Below are positions 44,913-57,253 of a stretch of 64,000 nucleotides of DNA, one piece after another (the stretch's first letter is position 1; every line of letters begins with the position of its first letter). Position numbers and translations under genes: made by a program. This DNA is from Fomes fomentarius (taxonomy: Eukaryota > Basidiomycota > Agaricomycetes > Polyporales > Polyporaceae). Where the stretch lies: positions 1,761,001 through 1,825,000 of the forward strand of contig JABYQN010000009.1 in the NCBI GenBank assembly GCA_022606135.1, in the 5' to 3' direction. The notes below the pieces were generated by a model, which was given only the letters and a program-made list of their open reading frames with translations, was not told the origin of the DNA and did not search any database.

Positions 44913-46968
44913 CTACTTTCCACAGACGGCTCGCTCAACAGCACGTAACGGCGGGTATACAATAGCAGCGAGCGCAAACCCAACCAAAACACCGATATCC
45001 CCCGTTCCGGCCCTGGCAATCGGCCCAATGTACCACCCCTGCGACATGCACGGCACGATGATAGCACAAGCGCAGACGAAGGTAACGACAGCTGCCACCC
45101 CGAGCGGGAGACCCTCGGGCTTGCACTATTGCGTGAGGTCGTAGCATGTCCAGTCGTTCTGACGGAAAATAAGGTGCTCGGCGATGACGATCGCGGTGAA
45201 GACGGCGATCCAGTAACCGGCGAGGTTGAGTATGTTGACAAGGGTCGCGTAGAAGTGCGTGGCACCAATGATTGCGACGGGGATCAATCTGTCGTAGATG
45301 TGAGAAGTCATAGGTGTTGGACACCAGCAGAAGAACATACATGGCAGTGGAAAGTATGGCATAGACGTAGCGGGGAATGCGAGCAAATGAAGCATGGATG
45401 GCCATGAAGCTTGACGCGAGCGTGTACATTATAGGCACACACGCGCTTGGGACGAAGAGAGCGAGCAGGGCGGTTAGGAAGGTACCGAAGCCACCACAAG
45501 ACGCGAGGACTGCCTGGATTAGCCCGCCCACACTACCGCCAACGCCCAGACCGGCCTCCCATTTAGGTACAGCTGGAGCGGCGGCTGCAAAAGCAGCACC
45601 CAGCATCTGCGTCCCAAGCTGGTGAACCAGACAACGTCGATGTGAAGCCTTGGATTTTAGTATAATGTGAACTTCACTCACACAAGCGAGGAGGAACCCC
45701 GCATAGCTGTAGAAGAATACCCTCAGGCTGAATGACATCTTGAATGAGAACCATGTTTCAAACACCTATTGAAAACGTACCCAGATGCCTTTGCAGTATG
45801 ATACACACCGTAGTCAGGAGTCATCGTGCAACCGCCAAGGACGTTTGACGCGACCGTAGTTGCAAATGACAGAATGGTAGCCGCACTTCTCGGCTGTCCC
45901 GGGGAAGTGCTGCTCCCGAGATGCTTTCCGCCGATGCCGAGCATTGCAATGTATGCAATCAAACTTGAAATCCATGCGACGCTCTCGTACCTATCAAAAA
46001 GGCGGTGGTGGTGAGATGACGTCGCGGAGACAAGAATGAATAAGTTGAACCAATGAATAACACGATAGCCGCAGAACGAGACCTGTCAGATTGTCAACTT
46101 CGTAATGCCTTACTAGGCACAGCTTGGAGTACGCACACCAAGTGATATGAGAGCGATGATGACGATACCGAGGGTTTCGTTAAGGCGGTCAGAAGTACTA
46201 GCCAGAGTTTGACCACCTATGATGCAGCCGGCGATTAACCATCCTTGATAGGTGAAGACGTTCAAAGCGCTGGCTACGATGGATCCGTAATACCTACACA
46301 TCAACCGATAAGCTATGCATGGTGTCAGGTCACGAAGTGCCAAGGCATACCCCCACGAGTATCGCGCAAGAACCATGCTTCGCATTCCAAGCTTGGGACC
46401 GAACACCGCAAATGATGAACATGCGATCGAGCACGAGAGGCTAAATGACTCACAGATATGCGGCAGGTACAGTTGCACTGGTAGCACCTGAATGAGTTCA
46501 CTGCTTCTGCCCCATGTCGGATTCGATACTTACATGAAGTCCACGACGAAGATAATCAGGAGACTATCTCTGAGACCAAGGCCGAAGAACGCAGGTCCAG
46601 CGGAGCCGATCCCGAAGCTAGTGGCAAGGGTGTTGTTGAGTGCGGTCCATGCAGTAGAACTAAGCTTGTTCAACACATACGAGGTGATATTCATGTTTAC
46701 AGAAAACCAGATCAAGAACATTTGGTAGAGCTTGGTATCATCCCTGTCCTCAGGAAAGACGGGATCAATTCTGACAAACAAGGATACTCCAAACATCAGA
46801 CTGCGTTCATGAGGAGTTCTACCAATACAAGCGAATATACCCTTTGGTTTCGATCCCCCAGTGAGCGAGAATGTTTGTCAAGCTCCTCAATGGAGATTGA
46901 GCCAGGAGCTCCCTAGGATGTTCGTGGGATGTCTCGCTTGAGGTGTCGGAGTTTTTAGGTACTTCCAT
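44913..46968 (-). pseudogene. NCS1 purine/cytosine permease, copy A, with a premature TAG
   Basis: Member of the Fcy2-type nucleobase transporter family. From ATG 46968 (MEVPKNSDTSSETSHEHP), exons carry HWGIETK, an intron, IDPVFPEDRDDTKLYQMF, SAGPAFFGLGLRDS, FGPKLGMRSMVLARYSWGY, YQGWLIAGCIIGGQ, TPDYGVYHTAKASG and the later helices through PVAIIGATHFYAT. In the penultimate helix region the frame reads YDLTQ then TAG (45126-45128), where the intact paralogue at 54851 has TGG (YDLSQW). The same frame continues afterwards (CKPEGLPLG ... LRAVERAVCGK) to a natural stop at 44913. About 70 residues would be lost. A second suspect spot is the exon near 46430-46500, which does not join its neighbours cleanly. 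Likely a recent pseudogene. Confidence 0.8.
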
Positions 46969-48904
46969 AGTTCAGAAAATGAGAATGAGAATGAGGAGAG
47001 CGGTGTCAAGCAGATGGGGTCGATTGAGCCAAGCGGCGAGTTCGGAACACTTTATAACCCGTACGTGACACGAGTACAACCTCACCTACCCATTGTAGTG
47101 AACTTTCAAAATGAAGTAAACCTTCCCGGATGTCCGTCGTATGCGTTTTCGGGAAAGACGCTCATGTCGGGGCTTGAACTACATGAATGCCTTCGCCTCT
47201 GCTTGGTTTTGGCAATTGATGAATTGGGTGACTGGTCGGCAAGGAAGACGTATCGGTCTTTTCGTTCTCGGTGATTACTAGTTCCTGATCTACACGCTCG
47301 TACAGAGCAAAATGCTGTAAGTCACGCTCGTTCCATTGACCGCCACGGATTCCCTTGACTATTTTCCACATCCACCGTGGCATGTCCTATGGGTGTCAGC
47401 TGCGCAAGCTGACGAGTCCGCGTATTATGGGGGTCGGCACATACCCTGCATTACCAAAAATGCAAAGGGCAAGGTGGTCAGCATTCGTCAGGCCCGGTCT
47501 CCCGGGGTCATGCCGAAAAGATGTTAGTCGATATTTTCTTATCATGAGAGGATGTTCACAAGCCTGGTTATTACGTAAGATTGATGCCTCCTTCCCATTC
47601 AGTAGTATGTGGTACTGATTTCTAACTTTACGGAAATGACTTTTGCGCACCTGAACCAGCCACGAATTCACGTACGTCTTCAGCCAACGTTGTAGACAGG
47701 AGACCAGTCATGATCACCGTTATTACAAGGCTATTTCAGTGCGGAATACTCGCCATTGAGGGGTGGTCAGATGAGTGCCAGTGGCCGATTCAACGAACGC
47801 TTCATCGGATGACGATTCACCTCATCATAAATCGCTATGAGAATCGTCCCGCGGAGGGTTCGTTACATACCCCGCTCCGTAGGTTTTTGCCAGTGTCCGG
47901 AGATGCGGAACAGCCCGGCATCTTCCTTTCTGAACTTTTGATGTGCGCGGAGTACTTCCGCACTGGTCCCCAAGGTTCACCAACACTCGGTAGGCAGCCC
48001 CCAACTGCGGTGCCGCTCCACGAATCTTAATCATGTTCTACGAACTGTATGTAGTACATGTCACGGTGCGGGTGGGCTCATGCGGAATTCCTCCTAGCCA
48101 GATGCGGAACTCCTACCACGCCTTCTCCGAACCACATCGCTTCGTCAAACAAATCCTGTGGATCACCTCCGCATTTCATCCTAGCCTACTCTGACATGAT
48201 GCAGAATGACTGCTCGTATAATCGGACAGCCCCTCCTTCAATGCGGATCGGCCCCGGATTATCTGCCACGCCTCGGTCATGCAGTGCGATGCAGTACCGC
48301 ATCCTTTCGAAATATGTACATAGTATTAGCTCCGCACCCCCAGTCGCCGCATTCCTGTGTCAGATAGCATGCACCACGAAGATGTCATTCGTTGTATTGC
48401 ACTTCCTAAACGCCTTCCACAATGCGGTAAAGATGCGGAGTGAGTCCGGAGAGAGTCTGGTGGATTCGAAGCAACCTCTGAGCCACAACGCTAAGCAGAT
48501 CCGCAGATGAGAAGACCAAGAGATATGTATCACCGCCGTAGACGGTCACCAAACCAGAATGGTGTTGACGCCGAACTCAGAATGCGGATTTTGCGTCCGA
48601 ATATTCAGTGCGGAGGGGTATTGCAACTTCCATATCATGTTGACAACGGCGAGGAAGGCAAGCAAGTCTAGAGGATTGATATGATGTATGTACACGATTG
48701 CTATGCGACGACGACGACTCGGGGAACGTTAACGATTAGCACCTCCAACAAGTCCGGTTCGGAAAGGCGAACCCTACCGCGCGTTGGTATGCGCGTGCGG
48801 GGGCTCGGGAGGTCATGGTATAGACTATCTTACAAGCAGGCGAAACATCGTCAGTGAGGAGCATTTGTGAGCATATGTGGGCTGTCGTAAATTAGTCGTG
48901 ACTG
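46969..48904. other. Gene-poor stretch with a dense ATGCGGA motif cluster
   Basis: About 1.9 kb. Between 47739 and 48615 the heptamer RTGCGGA or its complement occurs at least eleven times. Weak minus-strand frames (47162-47671) include PRWMWKIVKGIRGGQWNE and RHDPGRPGLTNADHL, which could be remnants of a gene. No intact gene was recognised. Confidence 0.45.
47739..48615. repeat. Cluster of at least eleven (A/G)TGCGGA motifs
   Basis: Copies on either strand near 47739, 47903, 47956, 48079, 48102, 48168, 48241, 48331, 48433, 48582 and 48608. By chance fewer than one would be expected in 880 bp on both strands. Spacing is irregular, so this is not a tandem array. Such clusters occur at subterminal regions of some DNA transposons (hAT or CACTA type) as transposase-binding sites, but no terminal inverted repeat was found. 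Confidence 0.55.
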
Positions 48905-50810
48905 TCATGCCTGTACGGATTCCGTAGGGTTCGGCCGCTCGACCTGCGGAGTGATAGCCTCGAGCTGTTGATCGGCCGCCTCTGCGAGCTCCTCTTCGAT
49001 CGCCTTGCGCCCTTCGGCAGTGAGAATGGGGTTACCAGTGGAGATATCCTTCTGGAAGTACTTGGGGGTGAACCTATGGGGGAGGGAGGGAGAGGTTGAT
49101 CAATTTGGCTATGTTCCACAGCGAAGCTACAAATACGCACTCGACGCCTTTACGCTTCCGCTCTGCCGCATCGTCTCTCTGCTTCTGTTCAATCACGAGC
49201 TTGTGCTTCGTCGCCTCGCTATACTCCTTCGCAAGCAATCTAGTCGTGACGCTGTCCCATAGCCTCCTGCTCTCGTTCTGTAGCTGCTTCTCGATGGGGC
49301 GCACCGTCTTCGGGATGACATGGAGTGTTGACAGGTCAAGGAGTGTCGCATACTCGCTGTCCGGCGCAGAGACGCGCTTCCAGCGAATTCGTCGGCGCCA
49401 TGAACCGTCGAACACGGCGAGGACGCAGTCCTTCGGGACATGCTTGACACGCGTCCACTCTTCGTGAACCGTCTCTTTCGGGTCGTACGTGTGGATAACG
49501 CCCTCGAGCAGGAAGTGCGCCTTGCCCAACCACGACTCTTCCTTGTACTCGATCACCGCCCGAAGTTTCTCCCCGTCCTTCCCGCCGGTGCAGGTGATGA
49601 TGGTCGAGTCGCCTACGGTCACATAGAACGATCCTCGCAGCAGCCCGTTCACGGATGCAATCGGGTGGGTAATGTGATACATCTCCCCTGCACCCGCGTC
49701 GCCCGTAATGCGGACGAAAATGCCTTTGTTATATGTGCCGGGCGCCACGCGAAGCGTCGTGCCGGACACCTTGGCGGAGATTTGGTCAACGCCCATCAGC
49801 TCTAGGTGCCGACTGGGGCAAGCCGCGAAGTACGCCGAAACAGGAGGATGATGCGAGACCTGCTCCGTGAGGTATACGATCCGGATCCTTGGCTTGTCGG
49901 CAGCGGCCTCATCAGCCTCGAGGAGGTCCGCGGCTCCAGAGGCCTTGTCACTCGCGAGGCTGAGATCGGACATGCCTGCCTCGAGGTTGGTCTCGGGGAG
50001 CTCGGGGGAAGTAGAGGGAGTCGACTTGGCAGTCGCGGCGCGGGACATGAAGCTGAGTCCACTGAATCCACTCTTGCCGCTGCGACCACTCTTGACACTT
50101 GCGCTCTCTGAGAGGGACGGATGAATTATATCCGGAGCAGATGCAGCTGCAGAAGAGAAGAAGTACGACGACGATGGGGCCGGCTCTGGCACAGGGGGAG
50201 ACACGTAGAGGTACTGAATGGGGGCCTCGTTGGGATCCGAAGGATAGTCGACGGGGATAACATCCCAGTGGGAGCGGAAATGCTCCCCGAGAACGGAGTT
50301 GTATGGCTTGCACACTTTGCCTCGCTGTACTCTGTCAGCACAGCTCTACGACACAATTGACATGCTCACTCACGATGAACTTGAGATCCTTCGAGAAGGT
50401 GAATCGGAGTACAGCCAGCATACGCTCAAAAGGATCATCGGAATCATTGATGCTGGATGCATGTTTTGCGTCGGAGGATGATTAGAGGTAGAAAAGTATG
50501 TACTCACGCAGCAAAGAGATCCGGCCTGTCCAGGTACTGCCAATACTCGAGGTTGGGGATCGGCTCAAGCAAGGAGGCCGGAAGTGACAGACGCCTGATA
50601 CGAGGTCGGACGGTAGATCAGACAGCAACGATATAGCGCAACGTACATAGCAGCGATATCCTTTACCCCAAGAGACTTCTTGACCAACTGTACTATCATC
50701 TTGAGCTTTCCGCTCTCTCCGGTGTCCGTAGAGTCGGGCACGGAGATGGGTTGGCCTGGGGCATCTTCGTCGAGCGGATTTACATCATTCTTATCATGCT
50801 TGTCGGTCAT
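48905..50810 (-). CDS. Oxysterol-binding protein (OSH/KES1 group)
   Basis: Lipid-transfer protein that exchanges sterols and PI4P at membrane contact sites. From ATG 50810 (MTDKHDKNDVNPLDED) it reads LKMIVQLVKKSLGVKDIAAM, RLSLPASLLEPIPNLEYW, DSDDPFERMLAVLRFTFS and KPYNSVLGEHFRSHW in successive exons. It has the family signature EQVSHHPPVSAYF, followed by GKAHFLLEGVIHTYDP and the C-terminal basic/coiled region LVIEQKQRDDAAERKRK, ending VERPNPTESVQA. No PH domain, ankyrin repeats or membrane anchor are seen, which points to the short Kes1-like type. A Ser/Ala-rich insert (about 50000-50180) lies before the signature and is longer than in yeast Kes1. All key motifs are intact. Confidence 0.93.
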
Positions 50811-51001
50811 GACGTTCAAAGAGTCGTGAAGCAAGGAGCGAAAGACCAGGCGCGACGAAAGGGGGAGAAAAGGTAACGAGAAGGATGTTGGCAGGAGGCA
50901 ATGAACGTGCGCAGTGGCATGCACTGCTCCACAACCGACTGTAACAAGGCAGCGAGCGCTGGCACCAAAACAGATTAGAAGCGAGCAAGAACTTTCAAAA
51001 C

Positions 51002-51087
51002 TGGTTCGACCCGGGCTCGAACCGGAGACCTCCTGTGAGCACATTATGGTGTGAGACAGACGTGATAACCAACTACACCATCGAACC
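51002..51087 (-). tRNA. tRNA-Val (CAC) with a 12 nt intron
   Basis: On the minus strand the 7 bp acceptor stem GGTTCGA pairs with TCGAACC, followed by discriminator A. The D-arm is GTGTAGTTGGTTATCAC. The anticodon stem TCTGT pairs with ACAGG. The loop CTCACA..C places anticodon CAC at positions 34-36. A 12 nt intron (CCATAATGTGCT) lies at the canonical position after base 37. The variable loop is AGGTC. The T-arm TCCGG TTCGAGC CCGGG is standard. All four stems fold, so it should be functional. Confidence 0.92.
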
Positions 51088-51209
51088 AACAACATAGTAG
51101 CACTGGACAGTTATATAGCTAAACACACTCCTTCCTAGTGACGGCACCATTGCCAACTTCAAGCTGAACTGCAACTTGAAGCCAAGTTGAGAAGACTATC
51201 CTCCTCAGA

Positions 51210-53030
51210 ATGCCCATGAATATAGCGTGAGTGTTATCAATGCTTCTACGCATGGAACCAGCACTCAAGAAAACACACAGAATGATATGTGACTTCTTCC
51301 ACCCGAACGTGGGCGGTGTGGAAAGTCACATCCACATGCTTGGTGCTTACCTCATTCAACGTGGCCATAAGGTATTCGCAAAGTCATCGTCTATCTCTCC
51401 ATGCTAATGCGGAGGAGGTTATTGTTATAACGCATAGCCACCCTCCAGACCGTGTAGGCGTGCGATGGCTTCTGCCCTCACTCAAGGTGTACTACATCCC
51501 GTTTCCGACTATCGCGTCGTCAGCGACTCTGCCAAATTATTTCACGTTTCTACCCTATCTAAGGACTGTGATCTTGAGAGAGGGGATACAGCTCATTCAT
51601 GGCCACGGTGGCTTGTCCTCGCTAGCTCACGAGGGTATTCTGCACGCCCACCTCATTGGTGTGAGGACTGTATTCACGGACCACAGTTTGTTCGGCTTCG
51701 ACGATGCAGCCAGCATTCTCACCAACAAGCTCCTGGAGGCAGCCCTGCGCAACGTCGATGCTGCCATCTGCGTCTCACACACAGGGTAAGTTGCCGTCGG
51801 GCCTATCGCGTGACCTATGTCAACTAACAGAGTAAATAGCCGTGAAAACACAGTTCTACGAGCACGCATTTCACCCGACATCGTTCATGTCATCCCGAAC
51901 GCCCTTGTCGCCGATCAGTTCAAGCCAGGGCCGTCCCCCCCTACTGGAGACATAAGTACGGAAGGACGTCTTGTACAGATGATACGAAGCACTGACTGAT
52001 TCCCGTAGTCACCGTCGTAGTGGTTGCTAGGTTAGCCTATAGGAAAGGGATAGATCTACTCATTGCTACTGCTCCTCGGATATGTGCACTGTCTCCAAGT
52101 GTACATTTCCTGATTGGTGAGGTTAACACGATCTATTCAATGCGGCTTTAACGACTTACCACGCATATAGGTGGCGATGGTCCTAAAATGATAGACTTGC
52201 TGCAAATGCGCGAGAAATATCTTTTGCAAGACCGCATCGAGATACTCGGGCCCGTCCGCCATAGCGACGTTCACAAAGTCAGCAAGCCTCCATTGCAATC
52301 TTCTGGTATCCTCTTACTTGTCTACAGGTCCTTCGCCAGGGCTCCATATTTATGAACACATCTCTTACCGAGGCCTTCGGCATAGCCATCCTTGAGGCTG
52401 CATGTGCTGGCCTATACGTGGTATCAACGCGCGTAGGCGGTGTGCCCGAGATTCTGCCGGAGGATATGATCTCCTTCGCCAATCCTGACGAAGATGGTGA
52501 GCTAACCCGCTGTTCTATGTACAGAATGACTTTCCAATTAACACCCCCAATGCAGATGTCGTCCGAGCCATGTCAGAAGCTATACGACTAGTTTCCGCCC
52601 GCAAACACGACCCGCACAGAGCGCATGAGCGCATCAAGGACTTTTACGACTGGAGCTCCATCACTCGACGGACCGAAGTTGTGTATGAATCCGTCATGAA
52701 ATCATCCCCTTACGACTTCTGGACACGCATGCATCGGTTCGTTTTGGTTCACGTCCAGTCCGAGGGGTGGTCACTCATGAAATTTGAAAGTACGCTCGAT
52801 CTGGGACCCATTGCAGGGATCATCTTTGCAATAATTCTCCTCGTAGACTGTCTGTTCTTTATGGCCATCGAATGGTGGCTACCCGAGGATGAGCTGGACA
52901 AAGTCCAGATGCACTGGGATCCGGATCGCTTCAGAGAGGTGCGCCTCGTCCATATGTCGCGTCCTTGTTACTTAGTATGTTGCTCGGTCAATGTCAGGTT
53001 GTGGAAAATCACGAAGCTCGACGATCATAG
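51210..53030 (+). CDS. PIG-A/GPI3, catalytic subunit of GPI-GlcNAc transferase
   Basis: Adds GlcNAc to phosphatidylinositol, the first step of GPI-anchor synthesis, on the cytosolic face of the ER. The start at 51210 (MPMNIA, exon 51210-51226) joins after a 54 bp intron to [16 protein letters not shown], the expected PIG-A start. Later exons read [43 protein letters not shown], the GT4 core [16 protein letters not shown] and [10 protein letters not shown], and the donor-binding E-x7-E in [16 protein letters not shown]. After RTEVVYESV a C-terminal membrane helix ([21 protein letters not shown]) precedes a short tail ending ENHEARRS (stop 53028-53030). Domain order matches the family. It is the only GPI-pathway gene in the window. 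Confidence 0.93.
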
Positions 53031-54850
53031 CATACGTGTTTTTGATCACTATCGAAGTCGACGAAATTCTTGTCCCCGTTGGACATGTCGCTTGCCCGGC
53101 AGATATTGCTCTATATGGGTAGTCTCACCTTCAACATACTCGTCGTACTAATTAGACCAGGTAACTTTGACGCAGGTATCACGAATCCATGGTCTTCACT
53201 CTCACTACCTTCTCGCGAGAATGCTGCTCATAGTATCAGGGCATCCCCGTCGTCATCTTGACAATCCTTGTCCCAGATAAGACCCGTATGGCCAGCATCG
53301 GTGCTCACTTCCGTTCAGTGTGATGGTGTTCTCGCACAGGGATGCAGGAATCTGTCATTGCCAGTGTCAGTGGCGTCGTTGCCGTTTCATTGTCATCCTA
53401 CAGGAGCATATCTGACTTCTCAATCTGGACAGTAGCTCGTGGTGCATGTGCTTGGTGCCGCATTGCCGGCCGCAGCCTCATCTGTGCCAGAAAATCACCA
53501 AGGCGATTAGTCTTCCGGGCAATCCTCGTAGAATCCGATAAGCTACTCACTGCGCTCACTCGTCTTGGTCATCGTGAGCAGGTGTATACCCTCAATGTAC
53601 GCGCTGTCTTCGAACTTCATGATTTGGGATTTGCTCAGTGTTCCCTATTTGATCTAGGCTATCATCTCCGCCAGTGACATGTGCGACAGTGAACAGGGTG
53701 ATACTATTGGCCTACCAACACCTCCGAGACTGTACCGTGCTGCGGTTTGAATGCTTGGAAGCGCATGACCGGAGCTATCCATATTCCACCCGAGACCCCA
53801 GATTCAGGAGGTCGAATGCGATCAACAACAACTCCTGTGTGGCTGTATAAGCCGTTTTGCGTGGATCTGCGGCCGTTTCGGCACTCATTAACTTTGTCCG
53901 GGGGCGGCGTACTTATTTAGGAAAACGATTACATGAGGCGCCAATGATCCCAGCAAGCATTGCTTGTAGTCACCATCCAGTGTCCACGCACACCACAGCC
54001 TCAACATGAGCAGGGGTTGTCTGACTGTACATTTCTAGCCCCAAGCAGAAAGAAGAAATACCTGAACAGGACGTGAACATGCCTTCATCGTGCATCGTAC
54101 GTCCTGTAGGTGCCCTCAGCCCAAAGCAACGACGATCCAGTATCACGGATGTCCTCCTTTTGTTGTCCGTTGGGAGTTGGTCCGCTTCTTCTCAGGACTG
54201 AGAAGCGTAATCACTAGGAGGTGCGTGTTTACATTGCGACATCATCGACTAATAGAGCGGCCCTCACCCCAGATACAGACTTCGCCGACAGTCATGACAG
54301 GCCTGTACGATTCCGCGCAGTACGCGAACCAATGCAGCATTGTTGGCTTCTAGCCATGTGGCGTACAACACACACAAGCGTGCAAAACAGTTTGAGACGT
54401 TGTAAACCCACTGGAAGAAGTGGTCAATTATCCGCGGCAGTCGGCACCAGGAGACGACGGCCTTCCCTTCTCTGGTCACGCTGAAGGTAAGGAGCATGAC
54501 GTCCCGTTAGACGGGATGTGTGCAGCAAGCTGAGCCATTGGGAGATGGATGATTGGTCAGCGCCTTCCCGCAAGGTCCATCTATACCAACTCAAACAGAG
54601 TTGGTCGTTCTCCGATTCGAGCATCGAGATAGGCGCTATGATATCTTGAACTCTGACAGAGGTGCGAGACATTCGGTTCCAGAAGTTTTACTTCCAAGAA
54701 GTCGAGCTTGCAGGTATGTAACCTGTATGGCTGGGACGTTCATTGCTCCAGCATGGCTCGCTTGCCGTCCATACGCTAGGCCGGTTCAAATGTCGCCCTC
54801 TTTGACTCGCTCGACCGTCACTTGACTCTGAATCCTTTTCTCCTATCATC
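53031..54850. other. Intergenic, about 1.8 kb
   Basis: Between PIG-A (+) and the intact NCS1 permease (+). Open frames such as 53342-53677 have no recognisable motif or splice support. I see no repeat structure. Confidence 0.45.
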
Positions 54851-56951
54851 ATGACCTCGACGGAACTACCTCTGAAGGCGGAATCGATAAGCGAAATCAG
54901 CGCGCACTCACAGGCTGACCCCTCACGCACGCAACGATGGTTGCAAAAAACCACCGCATTTTTCGCTCGATGGGGAATTGAGACAAATGGGTGCGTTGAA
55001 TTCTTGTGGAGTGAAAATTCATGAGGTCGTGCTGACTGCATTGCGTTCTTGCTCTACAGGATCGACCCCATCCTTCCGGAGGATAGGCAGGATACAAGGA
55101 TCTACCAAACTTTTTTCACGTGGTTCTCTCTGAACACCAACATAATATTGTTCGCACGTATCTTCTCAGTCACAAGATTAGCACCTCATCCACAAATGTT
55201 TCTTCCACTAGCCTTGGAGTCGGAGCCTCTGGCCCCGCTTTCTTTGGCCTTAGTCTCAGGGATAGTGTGCTTATAATCCTCGTCGCTGATCTAATGTGAG
55301 TATTTAACACTCTAATTGTTGCAGCACCAAACTTATTATCATGAGATATCCAGCTCATCTGCGATACCAGCATATTTGTTGAGTCACTCTCCTCTTCCGC
55401 TACGGCCCAATATTGCTTACCAGGCTCTTCTCAGCTCAGTATTTGGCACCAAGCTCGGAATGCGGGGTATGGTGCTTGCACGATACTCTTGGGGGTACGT
55501 TCCGTGGTACCCCACATGAACAACATGCATAATATGGCATAATATGGCTGATCTTGGATAGTTATTACGGATCTATCATCCCCAGCGTGCTCAACGTCGT
55601 CTCCTATCAAGGATGGTTGATCGTCAACTGTATCGTAGGGGGTCAGATACTAGCCAGTGTCTCTGAAAATCTAGACGTAACTGTTGGAATCGTCATCATA
55701 GCTATCATATCGCTTGTGGTACATGGTCCATGGTTGATAATCACGAATCATGTCTGGTGAGATTGACATCCCTACAGGTGTCGGTTTGCGGCTACCGCTT
55801 CATACATTGGTTCGTATTTCGATTCTACACCGTCATTCTGGGATGTAACCTCCATCTCACAGCTACGAGACGATAGCTTGGATCCCCAGCGTAGTCGCAT
55901 TCATTGTCATGCTTGTGATTGGGGGAAAGAATCTCAGAAACATCCCACCGGAGCAGCCAGCGAGTGCCGCCATCATTCTCTCATATGCCACCACGGTCGC
56001 GGGAAGTATCGTTTCGGGCTGCACATTGACACCCGACTATGGTGTCTATCATTCCGGAGAGCGATCTAGGTGCCGTTCATTTTCTCCGCCTTCCGAGAGT
56101 CGTTCCTCACCCGTGCTCCAGCGCGATAGTGTTCTTCTATAGCTACGCAGGATGGCTTCTCTCCAGTGTGAGTACCGAAGTGTTCGGTTCACATTTGGCC
56201 TCTATGGAACAGAAATCTTTTGACGCTTAGAATGGAACAGCTTGTCTCGCACATCATTGGTATCGTATTCGCCGCCGCAGCTCCGTCGGTTCCACAATGG
56301 GAGACAGGCTTCGACAACGGCAACAATGTGGGCGGTCTCGTCCACGCCGTTCTTGCTCCTGCAGGTGGATTCGCCAAATTCCTCACGGTGCTGTTGGCCC
56401 TATTCATCCCAAGCGTTTGTGCGCCGATGATGTACACGCTCTCCTCGAGCTTCATGGCGATCCATGCGTCGTTTGCTTGCGTTCCTCGCTATGTCTTTAC
56501 CATAATATCTACCGCCGTGTGAGTCCCCTCGCGTCACAACCTCCAATGTACGACTTCTGAATACGTGAATTACAGATTGATTCCTGTTGCCATCGTCGGT
56601 TCCACGCGTTTCTATGCTACCTTCGTCAGCATCCTCAATGCCGTCGGATACTGGACCGCCGTCTTCGCAGCTATTGTCATGGCCGAGCATCTCGTCTTCC
56701 GCAAGAACGACTGGACACAGTATGATCTCTCGCAGTGGTGCAAGCCCAAGGGCCTTCCAGCCGGTGCGGCCGCTTCCTTCACAATGGTGTGCGCCTGCGG
56801 CATCATCGTGCCTTGTATGTCGCAGAGCTGGTATGTTGGGCCGATCGCCAGCGCAGGAACGGGAGACATTGGGGTTCTGGTTGGGTTTGCGGCAGCTTGT
56901 ATTATCTACCCGGCGCTCAGGGCTGTTGAGCGGGGTGTATTGGGGAGGTAG
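54851..56951 (+). CDS. NCS1 purine/cytosine permease, copy B (intact)
   Basis: Plasma-membrane nucleobase transporter of the Fcy2 type, with about 12 helices expected. From ATG 54851 (MTSTELPLKAESISEIS), exon 1 ends WGIETNG. Then come IDPILPEDRQDTRIYQTFF, GASGPAFFGLSLRDS, FGTKLGMRGMVLARYSWG, YQGWLIVNCIVGGQ, CTLTPDYGVYHS, VFFYSYAGWLLSS, MYTLSSSFMAIHASF, RFYATFVSILNAVGY and the C-terminal YDLSQWCKPKGLP ... LRAVERGVLGR, stop 56949-56951. I could join all exons in frame with GT-AG introns, including ones with a weak GTTCGC donor. It shares most of its length with copy A at 44913-46968, in opposite orientation. Unlike copy A it has no internal stop. Substrate (adenine, cytosine, hypoxanthine or a B-vitamin) is not decidable. 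Confidence 0.88.
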
Positions 56952-57253
56952 TCATGGTTGCGGTGCTCACGACTTCATGATCATGAATTACTTACGATCA
57001 AATTCAAATCCAAAGATGGAAATTGAAACGCCTGCGGGGATGCCGGGCACATGCGTCACGCCATGGACTCCGACCGGTCATTAGCATTGACATTAATCCC
57101 GCAATGCACTCGAGCTTGTACTCTCACACTGCATCCTACTGGAGCGACCGAATCGTTAACCTTCCCCCTCCCGACTTCCATCTCGCTTCTCAGTAGACTT
57201 GAAACTCGTATCAAATCAGCTTCAGTTACCGCTTAAACTTGAACAACCCAGTC
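56952..57253. other. Short intergenic gap
   Basis: About 300 bp between two plus-strand genes. It should hold the permease terminator and the FMP52 promoter. Nothing specific was recognised. Confidence 0.5.

Noticed and set aside
55142..55220. Apparent frameshift early in permease copy B
   Set aside because: A 50-60 bp intron with a GTTCGC donor and an ACTAG acceptor restores the frame to GASGPAFFGLSLRDS, matching copy A, so no break is needed.
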